Below are positions 22,285 to 34,699 of a stretch of 64,000 nucleotides of DNA, in pieces. Numbering within the stretch: the stretch's first letter is position 1; each line of letters begins with the position of its first letter. The translations under genes and the position numbers were made by a program. The stretch is from Utricularia gibba (lineage: Eukaryota; Streptophyta; Magnoliopsida; Lamiales; Lentibulariaceae), in assembly GCA_002189035.1 (NCBI GenBank), contig NEEC01000016.1, positions 2,193,001-2,257,000 of the forward strand. Direction: 5' to 3'. The notes beneath the pieces were generated by a model that saw only the letters and a program-made list of their open reading frames with translations, ran no database searches and was not told where the DNA came from.

Positions 22285-25200
22285 TCAATTCCGGTTTCTT
22301 GAATTTGCATTGCGAATGGTTACGCCGTGCAGGAACTTGGTGAATCCAGAAAACTTAGTCGACCATCGGATGCTCTTATCCAGTCCTTGAGTAGGGAGTA
22401 GGCCGTTAGACCCAAATTCAATTCCTGAAATGGGGTTTCAGAAGCTGGTGACTTTTCTGATACAAAACCAGTGCGTGCTGTTCTGGAGGACAATGGAGCT
22501 CACTCACCTGCGCCAATTCCTCAACAGAAATGATGCGATTCCCTTCTCTTTCGAAGATCTGAAATGCAACACTTGCAATGTCCTCCACCTTTCAAGGGCC
22601 TCAAGCTGATGGGGGCTAGTTGTGGCAGCGCAGAACTCTTGGAAGTCCATGGTTCTATGGGAAAGAGGTTCCATCTTCAGTTCAACAACAAAAATGAAGC
22701 CTTTAGTATCAAACAGAAATGAAGAGCTCTGTTATTAAAGAGAAGGCGCAGTACCATGTTGAGAATATCAGCCACTCTTGATTCCCTCATTGCATCCGTA
22801 GCATTTTTCGAGAGGGCCTAGAGATCATCCGACTGTAAGACAACTATTGTGAACGGTTTTAATACAAGAAAAGTACACACCATCCGAAAATTGTCGAGGG
22901 AGATGCGGCCATCGATTGGTTCCAAGAGCTCAAACTGCGCCCGCAGGTAAAATAGCTCATCCTCAGGCAAGGCCTTGGACAGTGCCTGCTTACACATGCA
23001 TTTTTCAGAAGATAATTTTACTAGTAGCATATTTGGCCATGAAAAAACGTCCACAGACTTGGCGCGTGATAATGCTTACATTCAGTGCAGCACGTCTGAG
23101 AGGTGAGGCTCGAATGTATGATTTGACTAGCCTGTAGATCATGATATCCAGAGGAACACTGCAGTTCAAATTCCTTAACCATGGATGCGCTGAGATAAAG
23201 AGGGGCAGATCACAGGATTAGCACAATAGCCGTAGAAACTGAAATATCTCACTCTCTCTACACAAGTCTTGCTGGAAGACAGATGGATGAGAAAGAGCTA
23301 CCTCCAAGATTTCACCTTTCAAACAGGATATTAATGGGAAACTTACTCAATGCCTGTGCTGCTGTCATCCTTTTCCTGTGGTCTCTGTGCAAAAGTCTTT
23401 TAACAAAATCTTTTGCTTGGGATGATACAGAGGGCCATGGCGGGTCATAGAAGTTGGGATCGGCTCTTAGCACAGACCGAAAAATTCCCGATTCTGTGCG
23501 TGCCCAAAAAGGTCTGCTTCCACATAATAAAATATATGTAATCACACCAATGCTCCAAATATCTGCTTCAGTGCTGTATGATCTGTGAAGTACTTCAGGT
23601 GCTACGTAATATGCACTGCCGACGATGTCGTTCAGACGTTCATCTGCAACAGCAGACCAGCAGATGCGCTACTGTCATAAAAATAAACCTGCCTATTCCA
23701 TTACATAAGCTATAGCTCATCGATCCAGAAAGCGATTTCTTCTGTTGAGATGCATATGTGGGTAGGCACATCACAACTCCAACACACCAGGAGGAGTTCC
23801 ATAGATCCAAATCCAATAAAATTAAGAAGATGGGGATTCACCTGGTCGGATGAAATCGGACAGACCGAAATCGATGACCTTCATTGGAGAATCTTCATCC
23901 TTTGTAGCGAACAAAAAGTTCTGCAAGAACAAAACATATACAGAAAATGGGTTTGTTCTTCTGTGTTCAACGCGTTTGAAATTTACAAAACGTAGTCATC
24001 ACCTCCGGTTTTAGATCCCGATGCACAACACCTTGAAGGTGACAAAAAGCTACTACACTTAGCATCTGCACAACTATAATCTTAGCATCCTCTTCTGCAT
24101 ATCTTCCACCACTGCACCGATGACACAAGAAGAAAAAAAGATGAATTACTGAGCAATTATGTATATAAGGGATAATAGGCACTTCAGTGTCATTACCGAG
24201 CTAAAATCCTATCCAGCAGTTCTCCCCCTTCGCATAATCTGTTGAAAGCAGATATGCAACGCTCATAACCAAAATCGAAAAGAAACCACTTCGTAAAATA
24301 CCAAATGCATTGACACACAAAGTACTCAAGGGTGAAGAGAGTAGGTTTTAGGTACACGACACATCTACAAGGAAAAGGTCTCAAATGCAGATCTGAGTAG
24401 CTGGTTCAAGAACCAGGCCTACATTTGGCCCCTGCACTTTTTCCAGTCCTTACATTTCCAAGATGAAAAAATTTGTTAACGCAAAATTGATCTTAAGAAG
24501 CTTTCATGGAAGAACGACGGGGATCACATATCTTACTCCATTACTACGTAGACATTGGCTGCATCTTCAAATGCATCATAAAAGTGTATCAGTCTTTTAT
24601 GACCAGATAGTGCTTTCAGTATCTTAACCTCCCTCCTTACATCCTCCACAGCGATTGCTGTTGTCATCTGAAGACGCATCGAATCATGAAAAGACACTCT
24701 TAGTTTCATCAAAGAGTACCAAGGAACAGCAAAAGGAAACTCATCACTTGCCTTCGCCTTGGAAATTATCTTTACTGCCACTTGTTGATTCTTGAGCTCC
24801 CCCTTTTTCGCATGGGCAAAACAGGTATGCCCGAAATGCCCACGGCCCACTTCTTTTCCAAGCTCATACTTTGCCGCAAAGTTCTTTGAATATCCAAAGG
24901 TCTTATCAAGCTGTTGCTCACTTCCCTCAAAACGACCGACTCCGGCTACCTCCTCAGGTATGAGCTTCGTGGGCTGGGAAGCTTGTTGCCGTTTCATAAG
25001 AGCCGACATAATGGGCTTCGCAGGAGACGGCGGCGGCAAGGGCCATCGGAATTTCCTACCGGGAGTCCTCGACGGCGATGGTGAAGGAGCAATACCAGTG
25101 GGGTAAGGGCTTTGGAAAGGGCTTGAAGTGAAGTAATGGGCGGGTGTTCGAGAAGCGCCATTGGTGGTGGCTGACGGGGTGTGCGATCCCGATGCCGGGG

Positions 25201-25291
25201 CCTGGCGGCGGTAGTTGTCGGAAGCTGCTGCGGAGTTAGAGTCATCCTTGTCTACGGAAACAGCAACGCTCTTGCTGCAACAATGCCCCAT
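22285..25291 (-). CDS. CRK: CDPK-related protein kinase CRK (one frameshift)
   Basis: Membrane-anchored Ser/Thr kinase of the plant CDPK-related family, with a degenerate EF-hand domain. The N-terminus MGHCCSKS offers the glycine for myristoylation and cysteines for palmitoylation. A Ser/Pro-rich region of about 100 residues follows. The kinase shows GRGHFG, the lysine in VAVKII, HRDLKPEN, DFGLSDF and APEVL. The regulatory region ([24 protein letters not shown]) and EF-like part end at ANSRNRN. Eleven exons: 24752-25291, 24537-24667, 24197-24238, 24003-24111, 23842-23920, 23347-23643, 23080-23189, 22881-22985, 22755-22817, 22508-22674 and the last ending at 22285. Intron 1 uses a GC donor at 24751-24750. 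Exon 10 is 167 bases where the conserved protein needs 168: a G is missing at ALERW^ED (22585-22586), breaking the frame inside the EF-hand region. Confidence 0.92.
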
Positions 25292-25299
25292 TTCGGTTG

Positions 25300-26000
25300 T
25301 AAATTCGAAATCCGGTATCCGATCAATCACAGTAAACTCAGCACAATGGACGCATCGGCGAGTCAACCCAACGATCAGATCTAACTGAGACAGGAACGAA
25401 GCCGACCAACTCTCCACTCCCAAAGTAGAAACCCACAAGCTATTTCGCCGGAATCTGGACTTCCCATCAACCTGACGCTAAGATTCCGCCCATCAGCCGT
25501 GTGGTCAACGGAAAACCACAATCCGGCGGGTCTCACTCACACTCATACAGCAAGCCAGATTTCGATTGAGACAGAAAATGCTCACCAGAGATAGCCCGAG
25601 AAACCTTGGTTCAACACCAGAACAATGAATCAAGGCTCAAATCTTCATTCGTGACTGTATTTATTTCCATGGGGGAACTCCACAACTTCACAGAGTGGGG
25701 GGCAAAAAGGAAAATAATTTTCCCTTTGTAAGAAATCTGTTTTTCTTGCACAGCCGCGCATTTATGGGGTTTCTTACAATTCAGCTATTTTTGAATATTT
25801 AAATAATTAATGGCTTTTTTGAACGTAATCGTAAACTCTTCTTTTGGCTTGTCGTTTTAATACGCAGGCAAAGCCCTAGTTCCGCAAAAGCAAATGCGCA
25901 GTGCGGCCGCGCGAGCTTCGTTTGAAGAGCGTCGTTCAAACGGTATTTCCAAGTGTCTGTCTCCTCGAATTTTTCACCAGGAATCTGTGGATTCATAGGT
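25300..26000. promoter_or_regulatory. Divergent promoter between CRK and SR34
   Basis: The kinase leader runs rightwards from 25292 and the SR34 leader begins somewhere near 25850-26000, so both promoters lie within a few hundred bases. A telo-box-like AGCCCTAG occurs near 25872. No clear TATA box was found for either gene. Confidence 0.4.
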
Positions 26001-26950
26001 TTCGGATTGCGTTTCAGAAGTGAATACCGAACTTGGCGAATCCTGATCTAGTTGCGTCGGAGAACCATTTTGCCTTGATATACTTCTCCGGTATGCGTTA
26101 TCGACTAGATGCTCTGCTAATTATGTTCGTTCTCGTATTATTTCTTGTTTTCGTTGTCTTTATGGATCGGCAAGATTTTTATTATCGTTGTGCAGTCACC
26201 TTTTTTATTCCCTCTCGATCAAATACATTGCTAAGGAAAGCCTCGTAATTGGAGGAATGGTATCTGTTTCAGAAAAAACCTGTAGGCGCCTGGCGGTCCT
26301 GATTCTCATATACATTTACGATTATTAACTTTTAATTCAACTCTTTCATATAATTCATAGTGTTTCTGGGGTATGTTTCGTGGTCCTTAAATGGTTTTGA
26401 TTCATGCTTTTATCCTGTTATTTTCCAGCTTAATTTAGCTCCCCAGTTTGAAAAATCTCGTAAGGTGGTAAGATAAGTATGAAACTTTGCCATGACACGA
26501 ATGCTTTGCTGATGATAGATGTCAAGTGCTTGGACAAGTTTGAGCTTGGCTATCATACGTAGGGATGTAGAATGGGACTGGGAGAATTCATTGTGGAGTC
26601 TTTGGTATATGTGTATTGTTGGAAGTTCTTGCTCACTCTCTGGAAAGCTATTCGTCTGGCAAAATTTAGTGAGGATGTGGACATGGTATTTTATTTCAAA
26701 TAAAAAAAATGCTTTGGACTATCTTGGATCAAATGAGCTATGGAGCTTTCGGAGCACTGGTCTCCTCGAGGATTGCCCTTGGTTTGCTTCAAAAGTTTTG
26801 ATCTTTTTATTGTTATATGTTATACCTGATATTCTGCAAAAAGAAGATTTTAGCTTGGGGTCTAACTGAAAGCGTTTGCGTAAGTCAATATCAACTCAAA
26901 CCCATTCTCTCCTTGCAGTTTCTGTTAGTTGAAATCTTCTTGTTCTTAAG

Positions 26951-28806
26951 ATGAGTAGTCGTTTCTCACGTTCTATATACGTTGGGAACCTTCCTGCTGA
27001 TATTCGAGAATCAGAGATTGAGGATTTATTTTATAAGGTTTGTTTTCTTTTCTGTGTAGCATCCGTTTTCCTATAAATGTTTATCATGCACATTTCTTAC
27101 AAATATACTTATGGATAACTTTTCACCAAGTCTTCATTTTACAAATGATTGATGCTACAATGTATTCTGGTGTATCCTTCAGTAAATTTTATCTTGTTAC
27201 AGTATGGTAGAATTGTGGATATTGAACTGAAGGTTCCACCTCGTCCTCCTTGTTACTGTTTTATTGAGGTGATTGCCTTTTCTTTTGACATGGAATGTGG
27301 ATAAGTTTTTTTTTTTTTTTTTTACTGCTATAATGCTGAAATGCCTTTTACTATTATGTAGTTTGAGAATTCTCGAGATGCTGATGATGCAATAAGAGGT
27401 CGAGATGGCTATAACTATGATGGTTGCCGGTTGAGAGTAAGTATTTTTTCCATACAAAACTTTTAAGAGTTTCTGTAAGAATCTCTTGTTACTCATCACA
27501 TTATTCTCTCATTGGTAATTATCTGCTTCTCATCTAGGTTGAGCTTTCGCATGGTGGTAGAGGGTCTTCATCTTCAAATGAGCGTCGTGGTGGTTATGGT
27601 GGTGGAAACAGATTTGGTGTTTCTCGCCATTCTGAATATCGAGGTTTGTAGTGTTTTTATATGAATTCCTACTAATGTGTATGTTTGCACTTCCATTGCA
27701 CCCCAAGATTTCCTCGTTGGCCAATATCACTCATGATTGTTGTTCTTATCCTTTGGTTGGTTGCTCCTCCTTGTACAGTTATTATTCGTGGGCTTCCTTC
27801 TTCTGCTTCCTGGCAAGACTTGAAGGTGGTTAAAGTAGAACTGTGCTTGATGTTGAAGCTTCTCACTCTAGTTATCATATTTTCTTCGTTTCTCCTATGT
27901 TTTCAGGATCATATGCGTAAAGCTGGGGATGTCTGCTTTGCTGAAGTCTATCGTGATGGTGAAGGTATTCTTTGATCGAACCAGACTTTAGACACCTCGT
28001 TCACATTTTTGGATTTTGGCTGTGGACATCGTGTACCCACTTCGTCTTGTTATATGGTATTATAAAATGCAGGAACATATGGCCTTGTTGATTACACTAA
28101 TTATGAAGACATGAAATATGCGGTAAATTTTTACCAACTTTTTTTTCTGGGTAATACAACTGAATTCTGTTCTTTCTGCTAATTCGGTGGCTTTACACGG
28201 TTCTGCATCAGATTCGTAAACTTGATGACACTGAGTTTAGAAACCCATGGACCAGAACGTACATTCGGGTATGGTATTTATTATAGCCATCATTTTTCTG
28301 CCTCTGAAAAGATTTCAGGTGCATTTGCACCTGACTGTACAGCTCCATAACGAGCATGGTGTCTGTTAATTTTTTGGGGATTTGACAGGTGAAGGAACAC
28401 AAAGGAGGAAGTCCATTGAGAAGCGGAAACAGGAGCCTTAGTAGAAGCAGAAGCAGAAGCCCCAGGAAGACAAGGTACGTGCTGCATTTTACGACACTCC
28501 ATATTCGAAACGTTAAGGTATTCACTCATTGTTTGGGCAGCGCATCACGATCAGTCTCAAGATCTCCCGTCAAAGCCTCTAGGTAGTGCTGTGCAGTCAT
28601 TCTTCAGTGAATCAGTTTTTGTGTACTTGAAAAAGAACATGGTGTGCTTTTTAATCATCCAGGTCCAGGTCCAGGTCCAGGTCGAAGTCAAAGTCAAGGT
28701 CCCCGTCTCCTCCCCGGGTACACCCTGCTGGAGGCTTTAGTTTCCTTCTTCCCCAGAAAAGCTAACGGCTGACCCCCCGTCGCAGGCAAATTCCGGCAGC
28801 CCCTGA
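26951..28806 (+). CDS. SR34: SR34/SF2-type serine-arginine splicing factor
   Basis: Nuclear pre-mRNA splicing regulator of the plant SF2/ASF group. Twelve coding exons (26951-27037, 27203-27268, 27362-27436, 27538-27643, 27779-27825, 27907-27964, 28073-28122, 28212-28268, 28389-28474, 28541-28582, 28663-28717, 28786-28806) sum to 750 bases, 249 residues, with no break. RRM1 covers residues 7-80 ([29 protein letters not shown]), then a glycine-rich linker, a second RRM with the diagnostic SWQDLKDH heptad, and a short RS tail with alternating RS and KS dipeptides. The leader contains an intron of about 830 bases (26091 to 26918). The RS tail is shorter than in Arabidopsis SR34 and ends in ANSGSP. 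Alternative splicing at 3' introns is known in this family, so other C-termini are possible. Confidence 0.93.
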
Positions 28807-29150
28807 TACGGAGTGGATGGATGATTGTGGACGCCTGAAGGTCGCTGCTGCTCTTGCTACATCTTTAGTCCTCCCCCCGAACTTGTGATTTGTTGATGGT
28901 GAAGAGCGGCTGGCTTGCTTGAACTCTTGCTAAATCTCCTGTTGACGCCTTTCAATTTCAGCACTTGGACTTGCGTTTTTCTACTCGCCCATCCCAAAAC
29001 AGCAAATCTTCAACGAGAGGCGACAATGGAGACCGGTGCAAACTAAAAAACAAAAAATCGAGTGCGACGGGGGCTGGGCGTCGTCAGTTTCCAAAATAGC
29101 TGGCTGGGGTCCGGCCCGGATATCAGGGGGCCGGCCCCATGGACACAAAA

Positions 29151-29160
29151 ACTAGGGTTT
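29151..29160 (+). promoter_or_regulatory. Telo-box in the RPL9 leader or promoter
   Basis: ACTAGGGTTT contains the reverse complement of the plant telo-box AAACCCTAG. It lies 85 bases upstream of the RPL9 start. This motif is typical of plant ribosomal protein and translation-factor promoters, where it supports expression in dividing cells. Confidence 0.6.
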
Positions 29161-29244
29161 CTGTATACTGGCGTCTTCATTTCATATACAATCCTTCGGT
29201 GGTTCAGTCGCCAACTTCGGCCCGCCGGAGAAATTAGGGGAAAC

Positions 29245-30007
29245 ATGAAGACGATTTTGTCATCCGACACGATGGATATACCAGAGGGCGTGAAGATCAA
29301 GGTGAAGGCCAAGGTGATCGAGGTTGAAGGACCAAGGGGAAAGCTTACGCGCGATTTCAAACATCTGAACCTGGATTTTCAATTGACCACCGACGAGGAG
29401 ACGGGGAAGAAGAAGCTCAAGGTGGACGCCTGGTTCGGAAGCCGGAAAACCACTGCCGCCATTCGCACCGCTCTCAGCCATGTTTCCAATCTCATCAAAG
29501 GTGTGACACAGGGTTACCGCTACAAGATGCGATTCGTGTATGCCCATTTCCCCATCAACGCCTCCATCACGAATAACGGCAAGGCTATTGAGATCCGCAA
29601 CTTCCTTGGAGAGAAACGGGTATCCACGGCAATTCCTCTTTCTGTCGGTCTCCCTAGTGCTCGGCTCGCTTCACTCTATTTTTGGCGTATCAGGTGAGAA
29701 AGGTTGATATGCTTGACGGGGTCACTGTGGTTCGATCCGAGAAGGTGAAGGATGAGCTGATGTTGGACGGGAACGACATTGAACTCGTCTCCCGATCTTG
29801 CGCTTTGATAAACCAGGCAAGAGATCACCACCACTACTGCGTTTATCCACCGAAATGAAAAAAAAAGGGGGGCATGCCTGTCATTTATGCCTTGTTTGCT
29901 TTGTGCGTTGCTTTGGACAGAAATGCCATGTGAAGAACAAGGACATCCGGAAGTTCCTGGACGGCATCTATGTCAGCGAGAAGGGTGTCATTGCTGAGGA
30001 AGAATGA
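29245..30007 (+). CDS. RPL9: Large-subunit ribosomal protein uL6 (RPL9)
   Basis: Cytosolic 60S subunit protein of the uL6 family. Exons 29245-29619, 29694-29816 and 29921-30007 sum to 585 bases, 194 residues, the normal length for plant RPL9. The protein runs [19 protein letters not shown]..., then [39 protein letters not shown] and [14 protein letters not shown]. The start is chosen at 29245; an in-frame upstream extension to 29062 is leader sequence because the family starts with MKTI. Intron 2 has a GC donor (CAG^GCAAGA at 29817-29818) joining Q to KCHVKN. A telo-box lies upstream. The gene is tail to tail with the ceramidase. Confidence 0.96.
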
Positions 30008-30542
30008 CCCAGCGAGTGCCTGATTGCCCCTCATTTGTTTCTCTTTGCTTCTGTTATCAACCATAACGTTCGCAGAGCCTACCCCTATCTCTGTACTGCG
30101 TATGAATGGTGGATCTTGCTTGCTAATGATTCGGCCTTTAAGCCCCAACTCAATGCAGAAATGCGGAGATCGCAATCAACCAGTTAAGGAAAGTACGAAT
30201 TAGCATTGGGGGAATCGGGATGCAAGATTGCAGTCAGTCAGTGGCCACGTTCGCAGGGCCCTGATTTCCCCACGCTGGGCGCCGGCGCCGGCGCATCGAC
30301 CGTCAGGGTTCGGAGCAAATCAAATCGAGCCCGCTGCTGGGGGCGTGAATCCTTTTGTGCCAAATGACCATCCTGCCCTCGTCGGAGTTGCTCAACTGCC
30401 TGAGCATGTGGACGCCCGGCGTTCAAAAACATGATACCAGAAAGCGTAGTCATCCACTAAGAAACCACATTGTGAGTCTCCATTCGACTGTTGAAGAGTA
30501 TTCGGGATCATGCGCAAGACCAAGAAGATGCAGTCCGGGGGC
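30008..30542. other. Convergent 3' region between RPL9 and ceramidase
   Basis: Contains the 3' untranslated parts of both genes. A GC-rich patch at 30255-30300 gives short overlapping frames on both strands that resemble nothing known. Confidence 0.5.
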
Positions 30543-33500
30543 CTACGCCACCACAAAGGCACCGGAGGAACCAGTGAAATGCTTGATGGAGCCCAAGAGA
30601 CTCTTCGCAGCACCAAAATGCCGTATTCTGTATACACCAGAGGCGGCATTTCCCGGAATTATCCACTGAATGGTGGCGTGGCTATGGGTACTGAGTTTGA
30701 AGGGCCTCGACCACAGGAAGCGGAGGGAGAAATCATCGTCGTCATAAGCAGGCGTCCAGGATTTTTTGGCATCAAGAATCTCCACCAGCGCGAAAGTACC
30801 TTCAGTCATGGGGTCGTTTCTGGGGCATGCGGACCAGAAGACTACGGTGACGTTGTCACCCCTCCCGAAGGTGGAGTTGTTGGGCACGTCCAGTTTGATG
30901 TCTCCGAACTTGACACCCGCCGGTGTTGCATCCACGACCACGGGGGGAGCATGCTTATTTGCTTGCTCAGGAGATTGGGGGCTCTGGACCGGATTCCACC
31001 GGCTCCCCATTCACAAGCGCTGCCGCGAGCCTCTTGAACTCCTGAATGTAGCCGCTGAGAGTGTGTGGCCCGTAGAGTGTTGACGCCCCCTGATGAAATG
31101 GGTAAAAAATCAACAAAACCATCCGCCTGCCAACAGCGCATGAAACCAACCTCGTATCGCTGTATCTGGTATTCTTCAAATGTGGTCACGTACTGCGAAT
31201 ACTCATTTGTGAGGCCGGCTACCACCACATGGACATCACCGCCTCCTGCTACGACACTTGATACAGCGTCTCGGAGTCGTCTTCCCGCCATTGTGGTGAA
31301 CTCTGTTTGGACAAGACAGACAGACAGATGAGGGGAGGGCGTCCAGGTTTAACACATTTACACTCGGTTGAGAGCGTGGGCACCTCCAGGAACCGAAAGG
31401 ATGATCAGCTTCCCGATCCTCAGAATTTGTACTGGAAGTACGGAAGGCTGCCAAAGACGAAGCAAACATCACAACACAGCACAGCATATCACACTAACAT
31501 ACAAAAGACAACAAACACAAATGGGATAACAACTAACCGCCCAGTCATACGGATACTTCATTTCCCCTGTATCAAGCAGAATAGGCTTCGGGTGATGACA
31601 ATCCTTTTGTTGTTTGCCTGGAGTTTTGAGAAAATCCCGGACAAGTTTCCAAAATGCATTTCCCTGGAGATGCAAGTAGAAGAAATTTCGGCAAGATGTG
31701 CTTTTATACTTACAGGTTTCTTGATCCATCCAACTGTCATTCATACCTTATCATCACCTTGCTTGAAGTCGAAAGCCCCCGGCCCATCAGTTGTACCTGC
31801 CGCAAATGCAAATCCCATTGCTGCAGGACATGTTTTCACAACCTCTGTACGCCCATCATCTCTCTGGATTGTCACACTGAGGTTCGAAAAATCAACATAC
31901 ATATGGCGATAATCCACTTTTCCATTCAACTTCTCCGATGCTCCATTGAAAAGTTCTACCGCTTTCTTGAACTGTCTCTCTCCAATGATTTTTGTGTTCT
32001 CGAATTCGTCAGCCCTGCCATGAAGAGAAATGCAGTCAACTCCAAACACCATGCCCTGTAAACAAAAAACAGAAACAGAAATCAGAAAGTAAGCTAACCC
32101 AGGTCCTCTGCCGTAGCACAGCTCATTCACTCCACCACAGGTGCTATGATTGAAATCACAAGGTAAGCCTGTATCAATGCAGAAGGCTCCCAGCACATTC
32201 GGACTGACATCACCGCAGTTGGATTGACAAAATGCAGACACAAATTTAGGCCTGTCTGCCAGTCTGAGATCATTCCTCACACGTCTTGCCAGACTTGACA
32301 GCCTTGTAGTTGACTTCCCAGCTAGTGACCCGAAGCCAGCAGCAAGTTCTAGCAATTCATGATCTGCAATTATGAATCCAAAAATAACTGAACCGTTAGG
32401 ATGGTAAAAAGTCAATTCAATCCGAGGACGAAAGACTCCCACTTAAGTGAAAAGAACCGAAATAAATGTGTACGCTGGTTTCTAGTGTCTGGAATGATGT
32501 TTGAGATTCTTCTGGGAAGCATTCCAGTGTAGTTTGTCTCATGAGATAGGACTCCATGGCTGCTCACATCGAACCAATCCTCCATGAAGCGGGCTGCAGC
32601 TCCTTTATTATCTCCACTTATCAAGGAATTTGTACGGCTCATAGAAGTACCATGGGTTGCAAACCAATTAAAGCTGCCCACTGAACCCCATTCGTCATCA
32701 ACAAATTTCAGAAGTGTCATCTCCTTATCAACATCATATTGATATTTCTTCCGTTCACTAGCTGGATTATTGAGATAAGCACTAGGACTACGGCTAATTC
32801 CAGCATCAAAAAGATCCCCTGTCATTTGTAAATTAAAAAATCAAAACTTGTGTCTGCCTAAAGAAATCCAGCAAACAATAAGGACGTCAATCACTGCACA
32901 AAGAGCAACATCATTTCCAAATAGAACAGTACCAAGATCGAAGAGAGGTAACTGATAAAAAAAAAAAAAAAAAAATCAAAACAAGGATGGAAGAGTGCTT
33001 GTTTACCTTTATTCACATATATCGATCCAGGGCGAAGGTTAGCATGAGCTTGTATGATACTCTGCTCAATACCATCAACAAGGACATCAAAGGATTGGTG
33101 TACAAAACCAAGTGAAGTTACCAAGTACACAATATACTGAAGATAGCCACCAGGACCAGCATGTGTATGAGTGCCGCTAATGGCCACATTGTCTCTGGTG
33201 TACACATCTCCATACCTACGGGGAATTGCAGCAACTGCTGTGAGTACCAACAATTTAAAAAAGGATTCATTTCCACAGTTCCAGTGATATCCTTTGCATC
33301 ATCAACATACATTTAAGATGAATAAAAAACAACTCGGATGTTAACAAATATGACTCAAACATGCTACGCTACTTCAGAGTAAACAATCACCTGGACTTCA
33401 ATCTTTCAATGACTTTTAATTTAACCGGATGCGACGCCATACAAGCATCAAGATTTACAAACACAACCCGGTTGCCGTTGGGCTCTGCAACAATGAATGT

Positions 33501-33704
33501 CCGAGCACGCAATCGCAAGTGGATGCCAGATGCTGTTTGTTCCATGTTAGCATATCCCATCATATTCACATCGGCTGCTGGGCCAGTTATGTCATAGCTT
33601 CCAACCCCAATTAGATAGCTGGAAGATGATACAACCTTCCCAAGGGTCGCCAGGAAACATATAAATACAAGTGCTGGTGCAATCAAGAGCATTGATCTTC
33701 CCAT
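30543..33704 (-). CDS. NCER: Neutral ceramidase (two frameshifts)
   Basis: Hydrolyses ceramide to sphingosine and fatty acid, in secretory or plasma-membrane compartments. The start MGRSMLLIAPALVFICFLA is a signal peptide. Conserved blocks follow in order: GSYDITGPAADVNMMGYAN, SGTHTHAGPGGYLQY (metal-binding histidines), SAYLNNP, FATHGTSMSRTN, FCQSNCGDVSPN (containing the family's catalytic hexapeptide GDVSPN) and a C-terminal immunoglobulin-like domain ending GSSGAFVVA. Several exons are joined by GT-AG introns (for example 32103 to 32018). In the last exon two single-base gaps break the frame: at the G run 30977-30981 (after GPEPP) and at the G run 30942-30947 (before VVVDATP). Between them the third frame reads NLLSKQISMLPP as in the family. 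With one extra base at each run the protein is full length (about 750 residues). Confidence 0.92.
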
Positions 33705-34699
33705 GATTCTTTCACTCCACTGGCTGACTCAATCCTCCTTTCTGGTGGTAAAGTAGACAAGAGTCAATGCTTAAGTAAGAAGAGCCATCAACGGTGGAAA
33801 GTTCAAGGAAACGCCAGATAAAGATGAACAAATTTAGGGTAACAAATTGCATCGACTAGGAAAAGGAAAGAAGTTCTATGTTTTCCCACAGAACGCATCA
33901 GGATCTTCCAGTAAGAAAACGAAGTCTAATCCAGAGAAGGGGAGGAGGCAATTTATTCAGGTGGCGAGGCAACACCCCGCGATCAGGCTGCCCACCACAC
34001 GGGAAGGATTCAGCCCAGAATTAGGACGCCAAAGTCATAGAAAAATCACTGATAAGGGCAGAAAGAAGCTACCTTACATCAGAGAAAACAGCAATAACCA
34101 GCGTAGAACTCAGAAGCGAACCCTCTGAATCTTCAAGCGTCAACTACTTTCCCCAAAAATCATCCTTTCTGAAGTCTTCCTTCAAGCACCCGCCATCTTT
34201 TTATGGATTTATTTATATTTAAAAATCTCGTGAAAAAGCAAACCTTTGATTGAAATAACAAGTGATCGTGATCATACCACACTACTCAGTTCTGACTTCT
34301 ACTGTCATCAAGAGCTGAGCGTCAGCCCGAGATGAACATGGGTTTGGAGTAGAAAAAGCCAAAGCTTTATCAGACTGGGCTTTACAATTATGCCAATGGA
34401 TCACCTTCACTGGCACGATTTGTCGAGACTCATTCCTGTCGTATGCTGGTAGCCGGTAGGCCATCTTTTGGATTTGGTTGTGATAGACAAGCATTTTCTT
34501 TCTGGGAGTTCGAGCTTCACTGTTTTGGCGATTTGGGCATTTCTGGGAGTGGGAATGATTCGTTATGCACGAGGACAGCGGCCCAAAGAGGATGCATTTT
34601 TCTGGTGGTGAGGGTCGAGAAATAAGCCCATCTTGGTCACTGGAATTCCTATCACACTAAATACTGACGTGGGAAAGCAAGCAGTTTGGCCTCAGCAAA
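33705..34699. promoter_or_regulatory. Divergent promoter between ceramidase and FAD oxidase
   Basis: The ceramidase leader, possibly with a leader intron, occupies the left part. The plus-strand open frame at 33847-34128 is basic and low in complexity, overlaps that leader in antisense and has no family match, so it is not called. No clear TATA box was identified for either gene. Confidence 0.4.

Noticed and set aside
22285-25291. CRK as a pseudogene
   Set aside because: Apart from one missing base, the kinase motifs, the exon phases and all splice signals are preserved, so an assembly indel is more likely.
29062-29244. In-frame N-terminal extension of RPL9
   Set aside because: All plant RPL9 proteins start MKTI; the extension covers the telo-box and leader and has no family support.
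33847-34128. 93-codon basic plus-strand open frame
   Set aside because: It lies antisense to the ceramidase leader, is low-complexity and basic, and matches no family.
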